Program-made: the position numbers and the translations under genes | Notes under the pieces: generated by a model | Database searches by the model: none | What the model was told of the DNA's origin: nothing | Seen by the model: only the letters and a program-made list of their open reading frames with translations | DNA from: Takakia lepidozioides | Taxonomy: Eukaryota > Streptophyta > Takakiopsida > Takakiales > Takakiaceae | Assembly (NCBI GenBank): GCA_030704615.1 | Contig: CM060731.1 | Coordinates: 17,548,001 to 17,608,000 of the forward strand | Direction of reading: 5' to 3' | Length of the DNA: 60,000 nt | In this document: piece after piece, positions 13,604 through 21,844 of the stretch | How positions within the stretch are numbered: the first letter of the stretch is position 1 | Layout of the letters: each line of letters starts with the position of its first letter

Positions 13604-15546
13604 GCTCTCGCCTACCCCACTTTCCAAAACAAAACTTCACTGTAGAATGGAATTATTAAGTTTGTTGTCCTATTCTAGATAAGATAGAACCAAAGCCACT
13701 GACAGCAAACACTCCTGGGCAGTGTTGGTTGACTGTCCCCCCTCCAACATATTTCTTTGTCAAATGTTACACAAGTCTGCCTTGCTTCTGAGTTCTCTTA
13801 ATGGCCATCACCCTTAGTTTTCTAGGGTGGCCCAGGCAATGCAACCTCTACAGAAGGTTTGTACCCACCAGCATCACCTACTTGAATTGTTCTCCAATAG
13901 CAAAGAGTGTAATTCTTGAGAGTTTTGTTGATAGTACCTTCTAGAAAAGACGAGACATGGCCACAACGGCAACAGTCTCCATGCACCATTGAGCTCTCTC
14001 AAGAATATGGCCTTGCCAGTACGACATGGGCTCTATCCTTGTAGTTTTTAAAGAGTTAATTGTTTCTATGTCATTTTTACCCTAAGCAAGGTTGCTATGT
14101 AGAACCAATCAACAATAATCTGAGAGAACGTGCTCCACGCCGTGATTTTCACCGGTCACAAACAAGGTCAAGGGTACCTATGTCCGCAGTCAGGTGCCCC
14201 CCTGATACTGCTCCTTGAAACACTTGTGCAGGTCACCAGAGGAAATTGAGTTGACGGCTGAGGAGTTGCTGTCGGCAGCGTACCCCGATGGTGTGGATGG
14301 AGCAAGGGAGGCAGGCTGCAAGCCTTGGACTACTTATGATATGGAGGTTGGTATCCACTTCCAGGACTGCCAAGATACTCGTCTAAGATTCTTTGAAGTT
14401 GTTGAAGGACACAGGGGCTATCCGATGGAGCCTCTCTCTTTCTCCGCTCTCTTTTCTTTCAATGGGCAACACGCCGGATCAAAAGTAGAGGACAGATTGT
14501 CTCTGTTTTTTTCCGAGGATTAGACAACAGCGCCCCAATCTCTTCCCGGACAAAGGTCTATGCATCCATTTCCACAGTTAAGAAGCTGAGTGATTTAAAG
14601 AACGATTGAGTTCATATCCCACTTACACTGAGAGGATTGCATAAGCTTGCTCCAGGAAGAGGTCCCCCCAAGCTGAAGCGAGTTTTTACTACAAGGTAGG
14701 TAGAGCTAAGAATGTGAGACGTGATGTGCTGCAGGCAATATTGGAGGCTGTGGGTATAGAAAAGATACGACACAGCGAGACTACTTTGGCTGATTCGGAA
14801 CAAAGCAGCACGGATAGCACAGATGACGCTGATGAAATGCCCCAAGAGCGGGTAAGGAAACAAAATTAGATGTACATATGTGTTGGTTAGATAGCATCAA
14901 AGGACGTACTACCCTGCGTTCTAAATCCAACACGAGGCTTTTCCATGCTTAAACCCTTAAAGACACGTAGGAGAGACTCTAAAGCGCAACTTCTTCTCTC
15001 CGCAAAGTGCACACCATCGCCAGTAAAAAAAACCTCTTACCGAGTAGAATTGGATTCAGCAATCAGTTGCAAGTTCCAACAGCTTTGAATGTATGCACGT
15101 GTTGTCTGCAACTGTGTGAGCAGCCCACAGGGAAATTTTCATGCATGAGCCGTGGGGGCGCCAGTGACAAGAGCTCCGAGCTGAGCAAAGAGGCAGCAGC
15201 TGCAGTGGAGGAGTTTCTTCGCGCTTGTGAAGGCAGCTCTCAGATAAGCAATCTGTCGGAACAGGCTGCTCTCACAGTGTCAGAGTTTCTGGAGTCATGC
15301 CAAGGCGACCCCATCCCCATTCCCAAGGGCCTCACTCTGGCCGATGTGCTCAGCTCGTCCGCAACCGCCCCGCTCCGCTCCGCCATCTCTTCCTTCTACG
15401 GACGCCAAACCCTCCGAGTGACGATCGTCGAGAACACACCTCCGTTCCGCGCTCCATCCATCAAAAGCAGAACTCCGTCCCGCGCTCCGTCCGTCAAAAG
15501 CACAACTCCGTCCCGCGCTCCGTCCATCAAAATGGGCAAAAAGTGA
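1..15546 (+). CDS. SPEF2: SPEF2/CPC1-like axonemal protein, 3' part (multi-exon, 5' end outside window)
   Basis: C-terminal part of a protein resembling SPEF2/KPL2 (Chlamydomonas CPC1), a central-apparatus (C1b) protein of motile cilia. Exons read from GT/AG sites and phase: 1-198, 496-819, 2306-2387, 2848-2960, 3596-3664, 4518-4637, 5048-5143, about 5623-5777, about 6600-6935, 9410-9538, 9899-9992, 10388-10563, 10750-10885, 12934-13032, 13329-13575, 14232-14346, 14735-14851, 15124-15546 (stop TGA). Phases agree within 496-5143 and 9410-14346. Joins around 5143-9410 and 14346-14735 are unresolved; a frame also stays open from 5048 to 5494. Visible parts: Ala-rich helix, Lys/Pro/Glu-rich linkers (600-819, 6650-6830), the block PGFFQKLRHERSI, a block NRWLEG...LVQAE, and an EF-hand-like stretch GFMTLDDFLDTQVWF. 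The tail repeats PSRAPS(I/V)K three times. The family match is from memory of SPEF2 C-terminal blocks. Expression in spermatogenous cells is inferred, not seen. Confidence 0.72.
1120..2160 (+). mobile_element. LINE 3' end fragment in SPEF2 intron
   Basis: Within the intron 820-2305. The part at about 1498-1800 matches 8535-8700 almost word for word and encodes a degenerate C-terminal Cys/His motif of a LINE ORF2 (TGKIETEEHFFFHCPLY). It is followed by a 3' tail holding three imperfect copies of a unit like 'ctctttgagctttccgtggacgt...accatttcattt' (about 1985-2140). Orientation is plus, as seen from the coding remnant. The 5' part is missing, as expected for a 5'-truncated LINE insertion. Clade not assigned. 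Confidence 0.6.
3240..3500 (-). mobile_element. LINE fragment (minus) in SPEF2 intron
   Basis: The stretch 3250-3366 is nearly identical to 7113-7232, which is continuous with an identifiable minus-strand LINE reverse transcriptase remnant. It is therefore a second, shorter piece of the same repeat. No intact frame of interest remains. Confidence 0.5.
4190..4370 (+). repeat. LINE 3' tail fragment
   Basis: Carries the family's 3' signature (cttttgggctg... then ctctttgagctttccgcggacgttataaag, then ccatttcatttcattt) shared with copies near 1900-2140 and 8390-8520. It lies inside the intron 3665-4517 of the SPEF2-like gene. Confidence 0.5.
7085..8160 (-). mobile_element. Broken non-LTR retrotransposon, reverse transcriptase C-terminal part
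   Basis: On the minus strand, going down from about 8160, the translation shows reverse transcriptase landmarks: GVAQGCALSPLLFN (motif B region) and MFADDF (catalytic Asp-Asp of motif C) near 7970. A stop follows, then an open stretch 7443-7874 with the downstream motif YTYLGVEF typical of LINE reverse transcriptases (thumb region). The tail 7113-7232 is repeated at 3250-3366. It sits in the long intron between the SPEF2-like exons ending near 6935 and starting at 9410. The family knows this layout from 5'-truncated LINEs; the exact clade is not determined. Confidence 0.75.
8161..8870 (+). mobile_element. Two or three tandem LINE 3' ends
   Basis: At least two head-to-tail remnants of the same plus-strand LINE 3' end as at 1120-2160. 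The Cys/His motif (EIESEEHFFLHCPLY) is near 8650-8700 and a degraded one is near 8230-8280. Each is followed by the 'ctctttgagctttccgcagg' tail unit (8450-8500; weaker at 8760-8850). This explains most of the intron sequence before the exon at 9410. No intact reading frame. Confidence 0.55.
11216..12187 (-). CDS. CLPR1: ClpR1-like plastid Clp protease subunit, intronless, 5' end broken or missing (probable retrocopy)
   Basis: Strong match from memory to plant CLPR1, a non-catalytic subunit of the plastid Clp protease core. The uninterrupted frame runs from the block GLNPAQMDMFMTEDSP through PPDLPSLLLDSRICYLGMP, KPIYFYINSSGTQNE, and SGAAIDMWIKAKELD, ending at TAG 11216-11218. Where ClpP has its nucleophile (GxAASMG), this protein has NCGMAFGQAAM, so the catalytic Ser is absent, as is normal for ClpR. 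No ATG is found: a TGA lies at about 12188-12190, upstream of the frame. A transit peptide is not visible in frame; a 66-codon frame at 12184-12384 in another phase could be its remnant. Plant CLPR1 genes normally have several introns. Here about 970 bp are continuous and antisense inside an intron of the SPEF2-like gene, so a reverse-transcribed copy is likely. No poly(A) trace was seen. It may be a retrogene or a well-preserved pseudogene. Confidence 0.88.
   Translation of the reverse strand, partial: VERATRKLSLLSLTLTENYRNVPKYLYGLNPAQMDMFMTEDSPIKRQAERVTEATISSANHYKEGTGMWNLTGLENAPSRLSMSVSIYRGGGGYGRPKTSPPDLPSLLLDSRICYLGMPIVPAVTELIIAELLWLDHDNPSKPIYFYINSSGTQNEKRESIGFETEAYAIADTIAYVKSKVYTVNCGMAFGQAAMLLSIGEKGFRAVQPNSVTKVYSPKVNQSSGAAIDMWIKAKELDANTDYYVDLLTKGTGKKREEIALDIQRPRYYRAQEAIDYGLADKIIESRGVEMERRNYDQMLAQSKATRTQYWRPGPQEVPAGGR
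12191..12933. other. Intron sequence, no gene recognised
   Basis: Rest of the intron ending at the acceptor 12933. It holds the possible 5' remnant of the CLPR1 copy (12184-12384, minus) and a CT-rich stretch before the acceptor. Nothing else recognised. Confidence 0.4.
13579..13610 (+). repeat. CT dinucleotide microsatellite
   Basis: About a dozen CT repeats directly after the donor site of the SPEF2-like exon that ends at 13575. The surrounding intron (13576-14231) shows no other recognisable feature. Confidence 0.9.
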
Positions 15547-16400
15547 ACATGGACGTGGACTTAGGAAATAGGACATATCATGGGCATGAACATCATGTGA
15601 CACATGGACTGAGATACATGAGCATGACTACAATATACACACACACAGATACATATTATCTCAATACTTTTTTCTTTTCTTTTTTTTCTTTTTTTTTTAT
15701 AGCGGAAAGGGGACAGGGGCCCTTTTAATCAAATTAATTTAATAACAGTTCACAAACAGGTGGAAAAAATAACCACCAGGAGGCCATGAGGCTAACTCGG
15801 GGGATCCTCTCCCTGACCATAGCGTACGAGCTATCTAAAGAGAAGGAACAAAAGAACAGGCAACGCACGAGAGGAGGATGATCTGACACAAAGCAGCTCT
15901 TATCCAAAGCTTGTACACCAAAATCACATATACACTAACACCCGAGTACACCGCCCTGACCTTGTGTCAGGGCGCCGTCTTTATACAAAAACCCTAGCTT
16001 TAGTGGGCCGCCGCGTGACGAGGCGTCACAAGCCAAAGTCACAAGCCAAAGCCCACACGGCACCGCCTTGTAGCCCTAGATCTGATGAAGGGCCAGGATC
16101 GAGCCACCAGCCAAAACTAACCCTAACCTAGATATCATTGTAACGGTTTAATGGCTTTATATGCCAAAAAAATATACTGCGGATGTGTATCGCCGTTTTG
16201 GATGAATCGGGCCATTTCTAGGCTAAGCAAATATGGGGCTTTACAGGGAGCTGTTCCAGACTGCCTTTAACCATCGGGACTTCCACCTTACCCGGGTTGG
16301 TTAGGGGTCACGACAGGGACCGTTATGCCCTGGTAAGCAGCTCAAGCTCTGGGAGTTAGGCGCGCATCAAACCAAGTAACTATGACTTGGCGGGAGTTTA
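15547..16400. repeat. Intergenic repeat, possibly a solo LTR or SINE-like insertion (minus)
   Basis: Begins beyond the SPEF2-like stop with a long T-rich run (15668-15700), which would be the poly(A) tail of a minus-strand retroposon. The reverse complement of about 15700-16000 reads like a retroelement promoter or LTR: a TATA-like 'tgtataaag' about 15980-15990 followed by 250 bp ending near the T run. No coding capacity and no second copy in the window, so the class is uncertain. Confidence 0.3.
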
Positions 16401-17215
16401 CCTAAATGAGGTGCGCGACACCAATAGTAGCATTATTGGTCTTAGGCTCCCTCCCTTCCATCCCACAGATTGTGATAGAAAAGTCTCTCTTTATGCAAAT
16501 GACATTACACTGCTGCTTGATAACTCTTTTAATGATAATCTTCAATCCCCCTGTTAACTTTTTTTTTTTTTTCTTCCAGGCTCTCTTCCTATTCAGCTCG
16601 ACAACAGGTCTATCGGTTAACTAGGCCAAATCAGTTGGCATTCTATCCTTGCTGCCGAGGACTTCTGCCACTGCTCACAGCAAACTATTTGGGTCTCAAG
16701 TGGCTAGCTCCGGTTAATTCTCATGCCTTGCTTGGTCATAGAGTTGGTCTTATGTTTTATCCTGGCCATTGCTTCTAGCTGCTGCTAGCGAAGCTTAAGA
16801 AACAGCCATCTTATAATTGGAGCTCTGTTATGCTCTCTTTGGCAGGAAAAGCTTTGGTCCTCAGATTCTCTTGGGCTTTGTCTGGTTCTTTGTTGTTGTC
16901 TAGGCTCCCTCCTCCTCTATTATAAAGGATGCCAAAGCTTTGATGATGAATTTTCCATGGGGAGGTATCCCAGCCTCCCCTCAGATGAGGGCTCTGGTCT
17001 CTTGGGCTCAGTTAAGTCAGAAGAAAATGCTTGGTGGCCTAGGTATCTTAGACCATGTGGCTCAGATTAAAGCCTTGTTAGCTAAGTGTGTTCCTCATTC
17101 TTTTTGCCATCTTCAGGCCCCATGGAGCTGTATTGTCAAACCTCATTTGCTGGGTGCTACTCCCTCTGCTTCTCTACTTTGGTCGTCATCTCTGAAATGG
17201 ATTGTGTAGAGCCCT
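16400..17215 (+). pseudogene. L1-type LINE ORF2 fragment
   Basis: Degenerate pieces of a plant L1-like reverse transcriptase. LYANDITLLLDNS (motif C, Asp-Asp changed to Asn-Asp) is near 16487-16530. Further on, 16940-17209 encodes the C-terminal block RALVSWAQLSQKK..GGLGILD, typical of the region after the RT in plant L1 elements and similar to 25780-25886 in this window. Several frame breaks. It lies just downstream, on the opposite strand, of the PPR remnant. Confidence 0.7.
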
Positions 17216-17228
17216 TAAGTTATACGTT

Positions 17229-18119
17229 CTATGGGTTCTCCAGCTTGGAATTCAATTCGGCAAGCTTGTGGCATGCACCAAGAAATGCCCCCCACACTGA
17301 AGCACCTTGTTTGATTGGCATTGTGCTAATGAAGTCCTTTGCCTCATCCAGTCGCTTTGCACGGCCAAAAAGATCTACCATGCACCCAAAATGCTCCCCT
17401 GTAGGAGTGACTCCAAATTGTTGACTCATGGAATTGAAGTATTCACGGCCTTCATCCACTAGACCCACATGGCTACATGCAGAGAGAAGAGATGTGAAGG
17501 TCTTACTGTCCGGCTGCCAGCCTTCCTGCTGCATTTGTTTGAATAATTGCAGAGCCTCCCTACCAGACCCATGCTGCGCATATCCTGCAATCATAGCATT
17601 CCACGAGACCACATCCTGTTGAGCCATACACTTGAACACATGACGTGCATCCAAATTTGGCATACATATCAATAAGAGTATTCTCCAAAATTATATCTTG
17701 CGCAATTTGACTTTTGCTGATGTCAGCATGAACCATTTTGCCCTTTACCAGGGCTCCTAGGCTAGCACGCGCATGGAGAATGCAAGTAAACGTGACTCTG
17801 TCGGGTGTCACCTCTTCCCACTGCATTTCCTCGTACATCTCAAAAGCCTCCTTGCCCCACCACATATCCTCCAATCATTGCATTCCATGACACTTCCACA
17901 CTCGGCATACATATCAACAAGGGTATTCTCCAGAATCATATCTGGCAAAACTCCGCTTTTCCTGATGTCAAAATGGACTCCTTTACCCTTTTCCAGGGCT
18001 CCTAGGTTTGCATGTTGAGAGCACAGGGCCAACAAAGCACTCAGACACACAGACAAAACAGGGCTGCCAGCCATAGTGCAAAAAGTCATATCGATCGTCA
18101 GTTTATTGTTAAATCCCAA
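17229..18119 (-). pseudogene. Broken pentatricopeptide-repeat (PLS class) gene
   Basis: Three overlapping open pieces on the minus strand encode PPR motifs in shifted frames. 18119-17808 has ALEKGKGVHFDIRKSG and ENTLVDMYAECGSV. 17874-17560 has TPDRVTFTCILHARASLGAL and ENTLIDMYAKFG. 17672-17229 has VVSWNAMIAGYAQHG, then SLLSACSHVGLVDEG and GCMVDLFGRAKRLDEA. These are the L, S and P type repeats of organelle RNA-processing PPR proteins. The first two pieces look like duplicates of one repeat block. Start, targeting peptide and E/DYW tail are missing, so it is a remnant. Confidence 0.85.
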
Positions 18120-18394
18120 TGTTCATTTGAATATTTTGAAACACAGATTTCCATAATCTATGAGGCAATCAATGATACACCTGGCAGTAACCCGAAAGCT
18201 GCTCAGGTCTAGCCACAGTTTGAGATCATCCAGGCCTCTGGAAGGAAGCACATGGAGCTGTTGAATGGTTGTTGGGTGTTACACCTACCACAAACATAAG
18301 AAAGATGGCAACAGAGGAGTACAGTGGTGGGATGTTTCCTCGAGAAGGTTACTTACATATGTCTGCTGCGATGAGACAAAAAAAGTGACGAGTC

Positions 18395-20497
18395 TTAGGA
18401 ACCCCTTGTGGCATAGAGGAGAATGCCAGCAATTTGCAATCGAGATTGTGAAGTAGAGTCTCTCACAGACAAGCATCGAAACCTAAAACTGGTGCAGGTG
18501 CAAAGTTTATCTGCAGCAATTTCATAAGTCTTTTTCATAAACCTGTCTTCAAATATTTGGCCCTGTTGTGTATCTAGACACATCCAAGTCTGTCCCCCAT
18601 CATCGCTTCCCTCCAGCACCCAATTTAATGGATCCCGCTCAGGGCAATCATTAGCAGAAGTTACCTCATAGCCAGCAAGTTGCTCGACCATGGTGTCTTT
18701 TGCTAATCTGTACTCTATCCATCCACCACTTGCCCCATTTGGCTCTTCCCATTTGGTAGAGTGAAGACCATCAAAGGCTGCAGAAGCAATTCCGAATGGT
18801 AATTGCTCCCCACTTGCACAGGCAACGCCATTGCCCAATCGTCTACCGTGAATAAGCCATTTGACTTGCACACTAGAACCTCTACTCTTTTCAAACTCCT
18901 TGGTAAGATCTTCCAATTTTTCAAGCACCACTGGGATACCCAGAGCTGTAGTGATAGGGTCTCCATCTAACCCTATGCAAACCTGACCATTTTCCTGCAC
19001 AGCCAACCGCAGACCAAGCGCCTCAAACAGAGGTTGCCCTAGCTTGTCTTGAAGCCAAGCGTCTTTTCCCAATATCACTTGCCGCCTCTTAAAAGGTTGG
19101 GATTTCAGCTGCTCTAATACGCCCTGCCACTGCTTCAATCTCTGCCCAGCCTCTGCAACCTGTAGCAGACATCCCAGTGCCAACCCAATCTGGGTAACAT
19201 GCTCATCTACGCAAGGGCGACTGGGACAACCCTGCAGTTCCGTGGATGTTATATTATGGCTACTTCCGGTCTCCCCCCGAAGTAGGCGCCACTCTTGACT
19301 ACCACTTTGGCGACCTGGCAAGAGGGCCTGGTTGAATTGAGTCTCAGATGCTGCTGTAATCTCTTCCACCTCCTGTCTATCGCGCTGCATGAGAACCTCG
19401 ATTTCTTCAGTTGACTTGAAGGCTCTGGCACGGCCAGTCAACCCTGTGACCACCTCTTGCACTACTGCTTCAGATGCTGCATTGCGCCGCAACAATACCT
19501 GTTGCCATTTCCTTGTGTACCGCTTGGTGACATCGTACACACCGTCGCTAGCAAGAGCAATAACATAACTCAGCTGCTTGTTCCACCCCTCTTCATACAG
19601 CAAAGGCTTATCATACGCGCCCTCACAAGGATCCAGGTGTACCCAGCGACGATGTTGATCCGAGAAGCACTCTGTCCAGACATGGTCTGTAAAATCCAGC
19701 ACTAGTCGTGCTTGATAGCCAAGGGCTCTGCAGTATAATGTAAAGCAATTGGCCCACTCTCCACAGCGCCCGCTTCTTGTTTCCAAAAGCTTAAGAGGAT
19801 CATTGTACCGTGGAAAACGGACAGTTCTCCCACAAGCCCGACATCTAGACTGTTCAACACGGTTGGCACCGAAACGAAGCTCCTCCAAAGTTGGAGACCC
19901 CATGTCAAACCTGTCTGTCTTAGCTCCACAGCCATCGCAAGCAGGGTCATTCACCCATTTGAAAGAACTCTTAAACCAGAAAAGCAGCTGCAATAACAAG
20001 GCATACTTCTGCTCCGCGATTCCGGCATTTCTCTTACCTTCCTTGGCCAAGGCAACCACTGCCTTTTCTTCAAGTTCGTCTAGAGGGACAGATGATCGTG
20101 CTGCATTTTGGCGTGTTGGATCCTCATACAGCATCACTTGTCGTCTGTACGACTCCAGCTTTTTCTCGAAAGCCTGCCGCCCTTGTTCTCTCTGCTGTTG
20201 CATGGATGATGCATCCTCCTCTGCTTGCAAAGCACGTGCCAGCTGCTCGTCCGCTGCGATGTCTGCTGTTGACTGTGGCGCAGAGATCCTTGTGTCCTCC
20301 TTCTTTTCAACCAGTGTAAGGGTGTGTAGCCCAGCGGATGATGCGAGTTGTGATATGCCCATAATCTTCTGATTCTCAGGCAGAACATCCGTGAGTGAAT
20401 ACAGCTGATACTTAAGCACCTCCTCTCCATCATCAGTATCATAATCCACTGTGTGGAATGTTCCTTTGTACTCGATCGCTACCTCGCGAAGCACCAT
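18395..20497 (-). CDS. PNG1: Peptide:N-glycanase (PNGase), 700 residues, intronless
   Basis: Cytosolic enzyme that removes N-glycans from misfolded glycoproteins exported from the ER. The ATG at 20497 gives MVLREVAIEY, which matches the plant PNG1 start; the frame is open 16 codons further upstream but has only a TTG there. Zinc site CDGCG and CRACG precede the transglutaminase-like core. The catalytic triad is visible as Cys245 (GRCGEWANCF), His272 (DHVWTECF) and Asp289 (WVHLDPCEGAYD), with the 27- and 17-residue spacing of known PNGases. The C-terminal third (about 560-700) has the discoidin/F5-8-type beta domain seen in plant PNG1 (FDGLHSTKWEEPNG, LNWVLEGSDDGGQTW). Stop is TAA at 18395-18397. 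The frame has no break over 2.1 kb and looks functional. The lack of introns is notable if relatives have them. No neighbour is functionally related. Confidence 0.95.
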   Translation of the reverse strand: MVLREVAIEYKGTFHTVDYDTDDGEEVLKYQLYSLTDVLPENQKIMGISQLASSAGLHTLTLVEKKEDTRISAPQSTADIAADEQLARALQAEEDASSMQQQREQGRQAFEKKLESYRRQVMLYEDPTRQNAARSSVPLDELEEKAVVALAKEGKRNAGIAEQKYALLLQLLFWFKSSFKWVNDPACDGCGAKTDRFDMGSPTLEELRFGANRVEQSRCRACGRTVRFPRYNDPLKLLETRSGRCGEWANCFTLYCRALGYQARLVLDFTDHVWTECFSDQHRRWVHLDPCEGAYDKPLLYEEGWNKQLSYVIALASDGVYDVTKRYTRKWQQVLLRRNAASEAVVQEVVTGLTGRARAFKSTEEIEVLMQRDRQEVEEITAASETQFNQALLPGRQSGSQEWRLLRGETGSSHNITSTELQGCPSRPCVDEHVTQIGLALGCLLQVAEAGQRLKQWQGVLEQLKSQPFKRRQVILGKDAWLQDKLGQPLFEALGLRLAVQENGQVCIGLDGDPITTALGIPVVLEKLEDLTKEFEKSRGSSVQVKWLIHGRRLGNGVACASGEQLPFGIASAAFDGLHSTKWEEPNGASGGWIEYRLAKDTMVEQLAGYEVTSANDCPERDPLNWVLEGSDDGGQTWMCLDTQQGQIFEDRFMKKTYEIAADKLCTCTSFRFRCLSVRDSTSQSRLQIAGILLYATRGS

Positions 20498-21347
20498 GTG
20501 TGTCAATGAGAAATAGAGAGAAAGAGAAGAGACTTGCTGTGGCAAAAATTCAAAACTCTGCCGTTTGCTTAAGAGGATATTATGCCATCGGGGGAGTCAT
20601 GGCTTGGACCTGAACATAAAAATTGTGCATCAATTGTGAACCAATGTAAAGATCACAGTATGTGCTGTGAAGTATGAGACAAGATCAGGTTTGTGGCCCT
20701 GTACTCACATCTGACGTGATCCAATGAATCCCCCGGGCTTAGACTCAATCCAGTACGGACCGAAAACCTGCACAAGACCCCAACAAAACCGCCCTCACCA
20801 CCTCTAGGGTTCCAACTGCGTCCGCCAAGAATAATGCAAGATGGAATCTGTCATACAGACTTGGCACCTTTTCTGCCAGCGATATATTCACTCTCAACGA
20901 TGTATCCTTCCCCGACATCCTTCTTCAGCATCTACCTCCAGGAAAGGAAGTTCGTGAAGTCCCAGAGCACCAGACGAGTTATACACGTCCAAGGATCCAT
21001 AAGGAGGTCTAAGTAGTGAAAATGGAGGAGGGGGAATTGGTTCACTTTTCCCCTGTGTTAAAATCAGGGCTTCCAGACCGGAATTTCCCTGACAGGGTTA
21101 CACGTTTTTGCCCGGGCAGAGGGCTGTGTTCGTCGGGCAATTCCGGGAGGGCCCTGGGAACTGGGAATTGAACGAACCTTCCCAAACCTAAAGAGCCGCA
21201 GCTCATTTCCCTAAACGCCCGCATGTAGTTTGACTTTGCATGAAGAAACTGACCCCCTGCTGAAAAATTGCTCGTAATACCGTCCCTGCCCAACCATTTA
21301 GGCGATAATTAATTCAAAAGTGCCTAACGCATTTTGGGAAATTTTCA
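20498..21347. promoter_or_regulatory. Upstream region of PNG1; no clear element
   Basis: The 850 bp between the PNG1 start and the L1 insertion presumably hold its promoter and 5' leader (minus strand). No convincing TATA box or repeat stands out. A stretch around 20760-20830 contains 'ccaactgcg...' GC-rich DNA. Confidence 0.25.
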
Positions 21348-21844
21348 AATTTTGGCCTGAAAACTTTCAAGCCTCTTCTCATGTTGTTTGTTATAAACGT
21401 GCTGGAATTGGAAACTAACTCAGTCAACTTGCGCCCATCGACCTGCAGCTGCAAGCTCCATCTCCGGTGGGTCTCACTTGGAACCCTTACTCATACTTTC
21501 TTCTCAATGCTCTCTCGAGATATGCCATTGCCTGGCTAGCTCCTCTTGTGCACATTTCCTTGGGTCGCCTTCTCTATCTGCTTGCTTTCTCCTCGATGCA
21601 GATTCATCAGCTTGGTTTCTCTTACATGCGTGCATATCTTATGGTTCTCGTATACTTGGGTTTAGGACCAGGGTCGAATTGGACCCCCTGTATGAATTTC
21701 TCTCCGAATGCTTTGCTCATTTTGCAAGCTGGGGCTCCCGAGATCCCCCACTATGGTTGCCTTGGGTGCGACACCGATTCTCTACCTACTGCCACATATG
21801 CCATCAAATCATGGTTTATCCATGGGTTGTCCCTTCATCCCGCC

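Noticed and set aside
19749-20372. 207-codon plus-strand frame
   Set aside because: Exactly antisense to the conserved PNG1 coding region; the PNG1 catalytic triad proves which strand is real.
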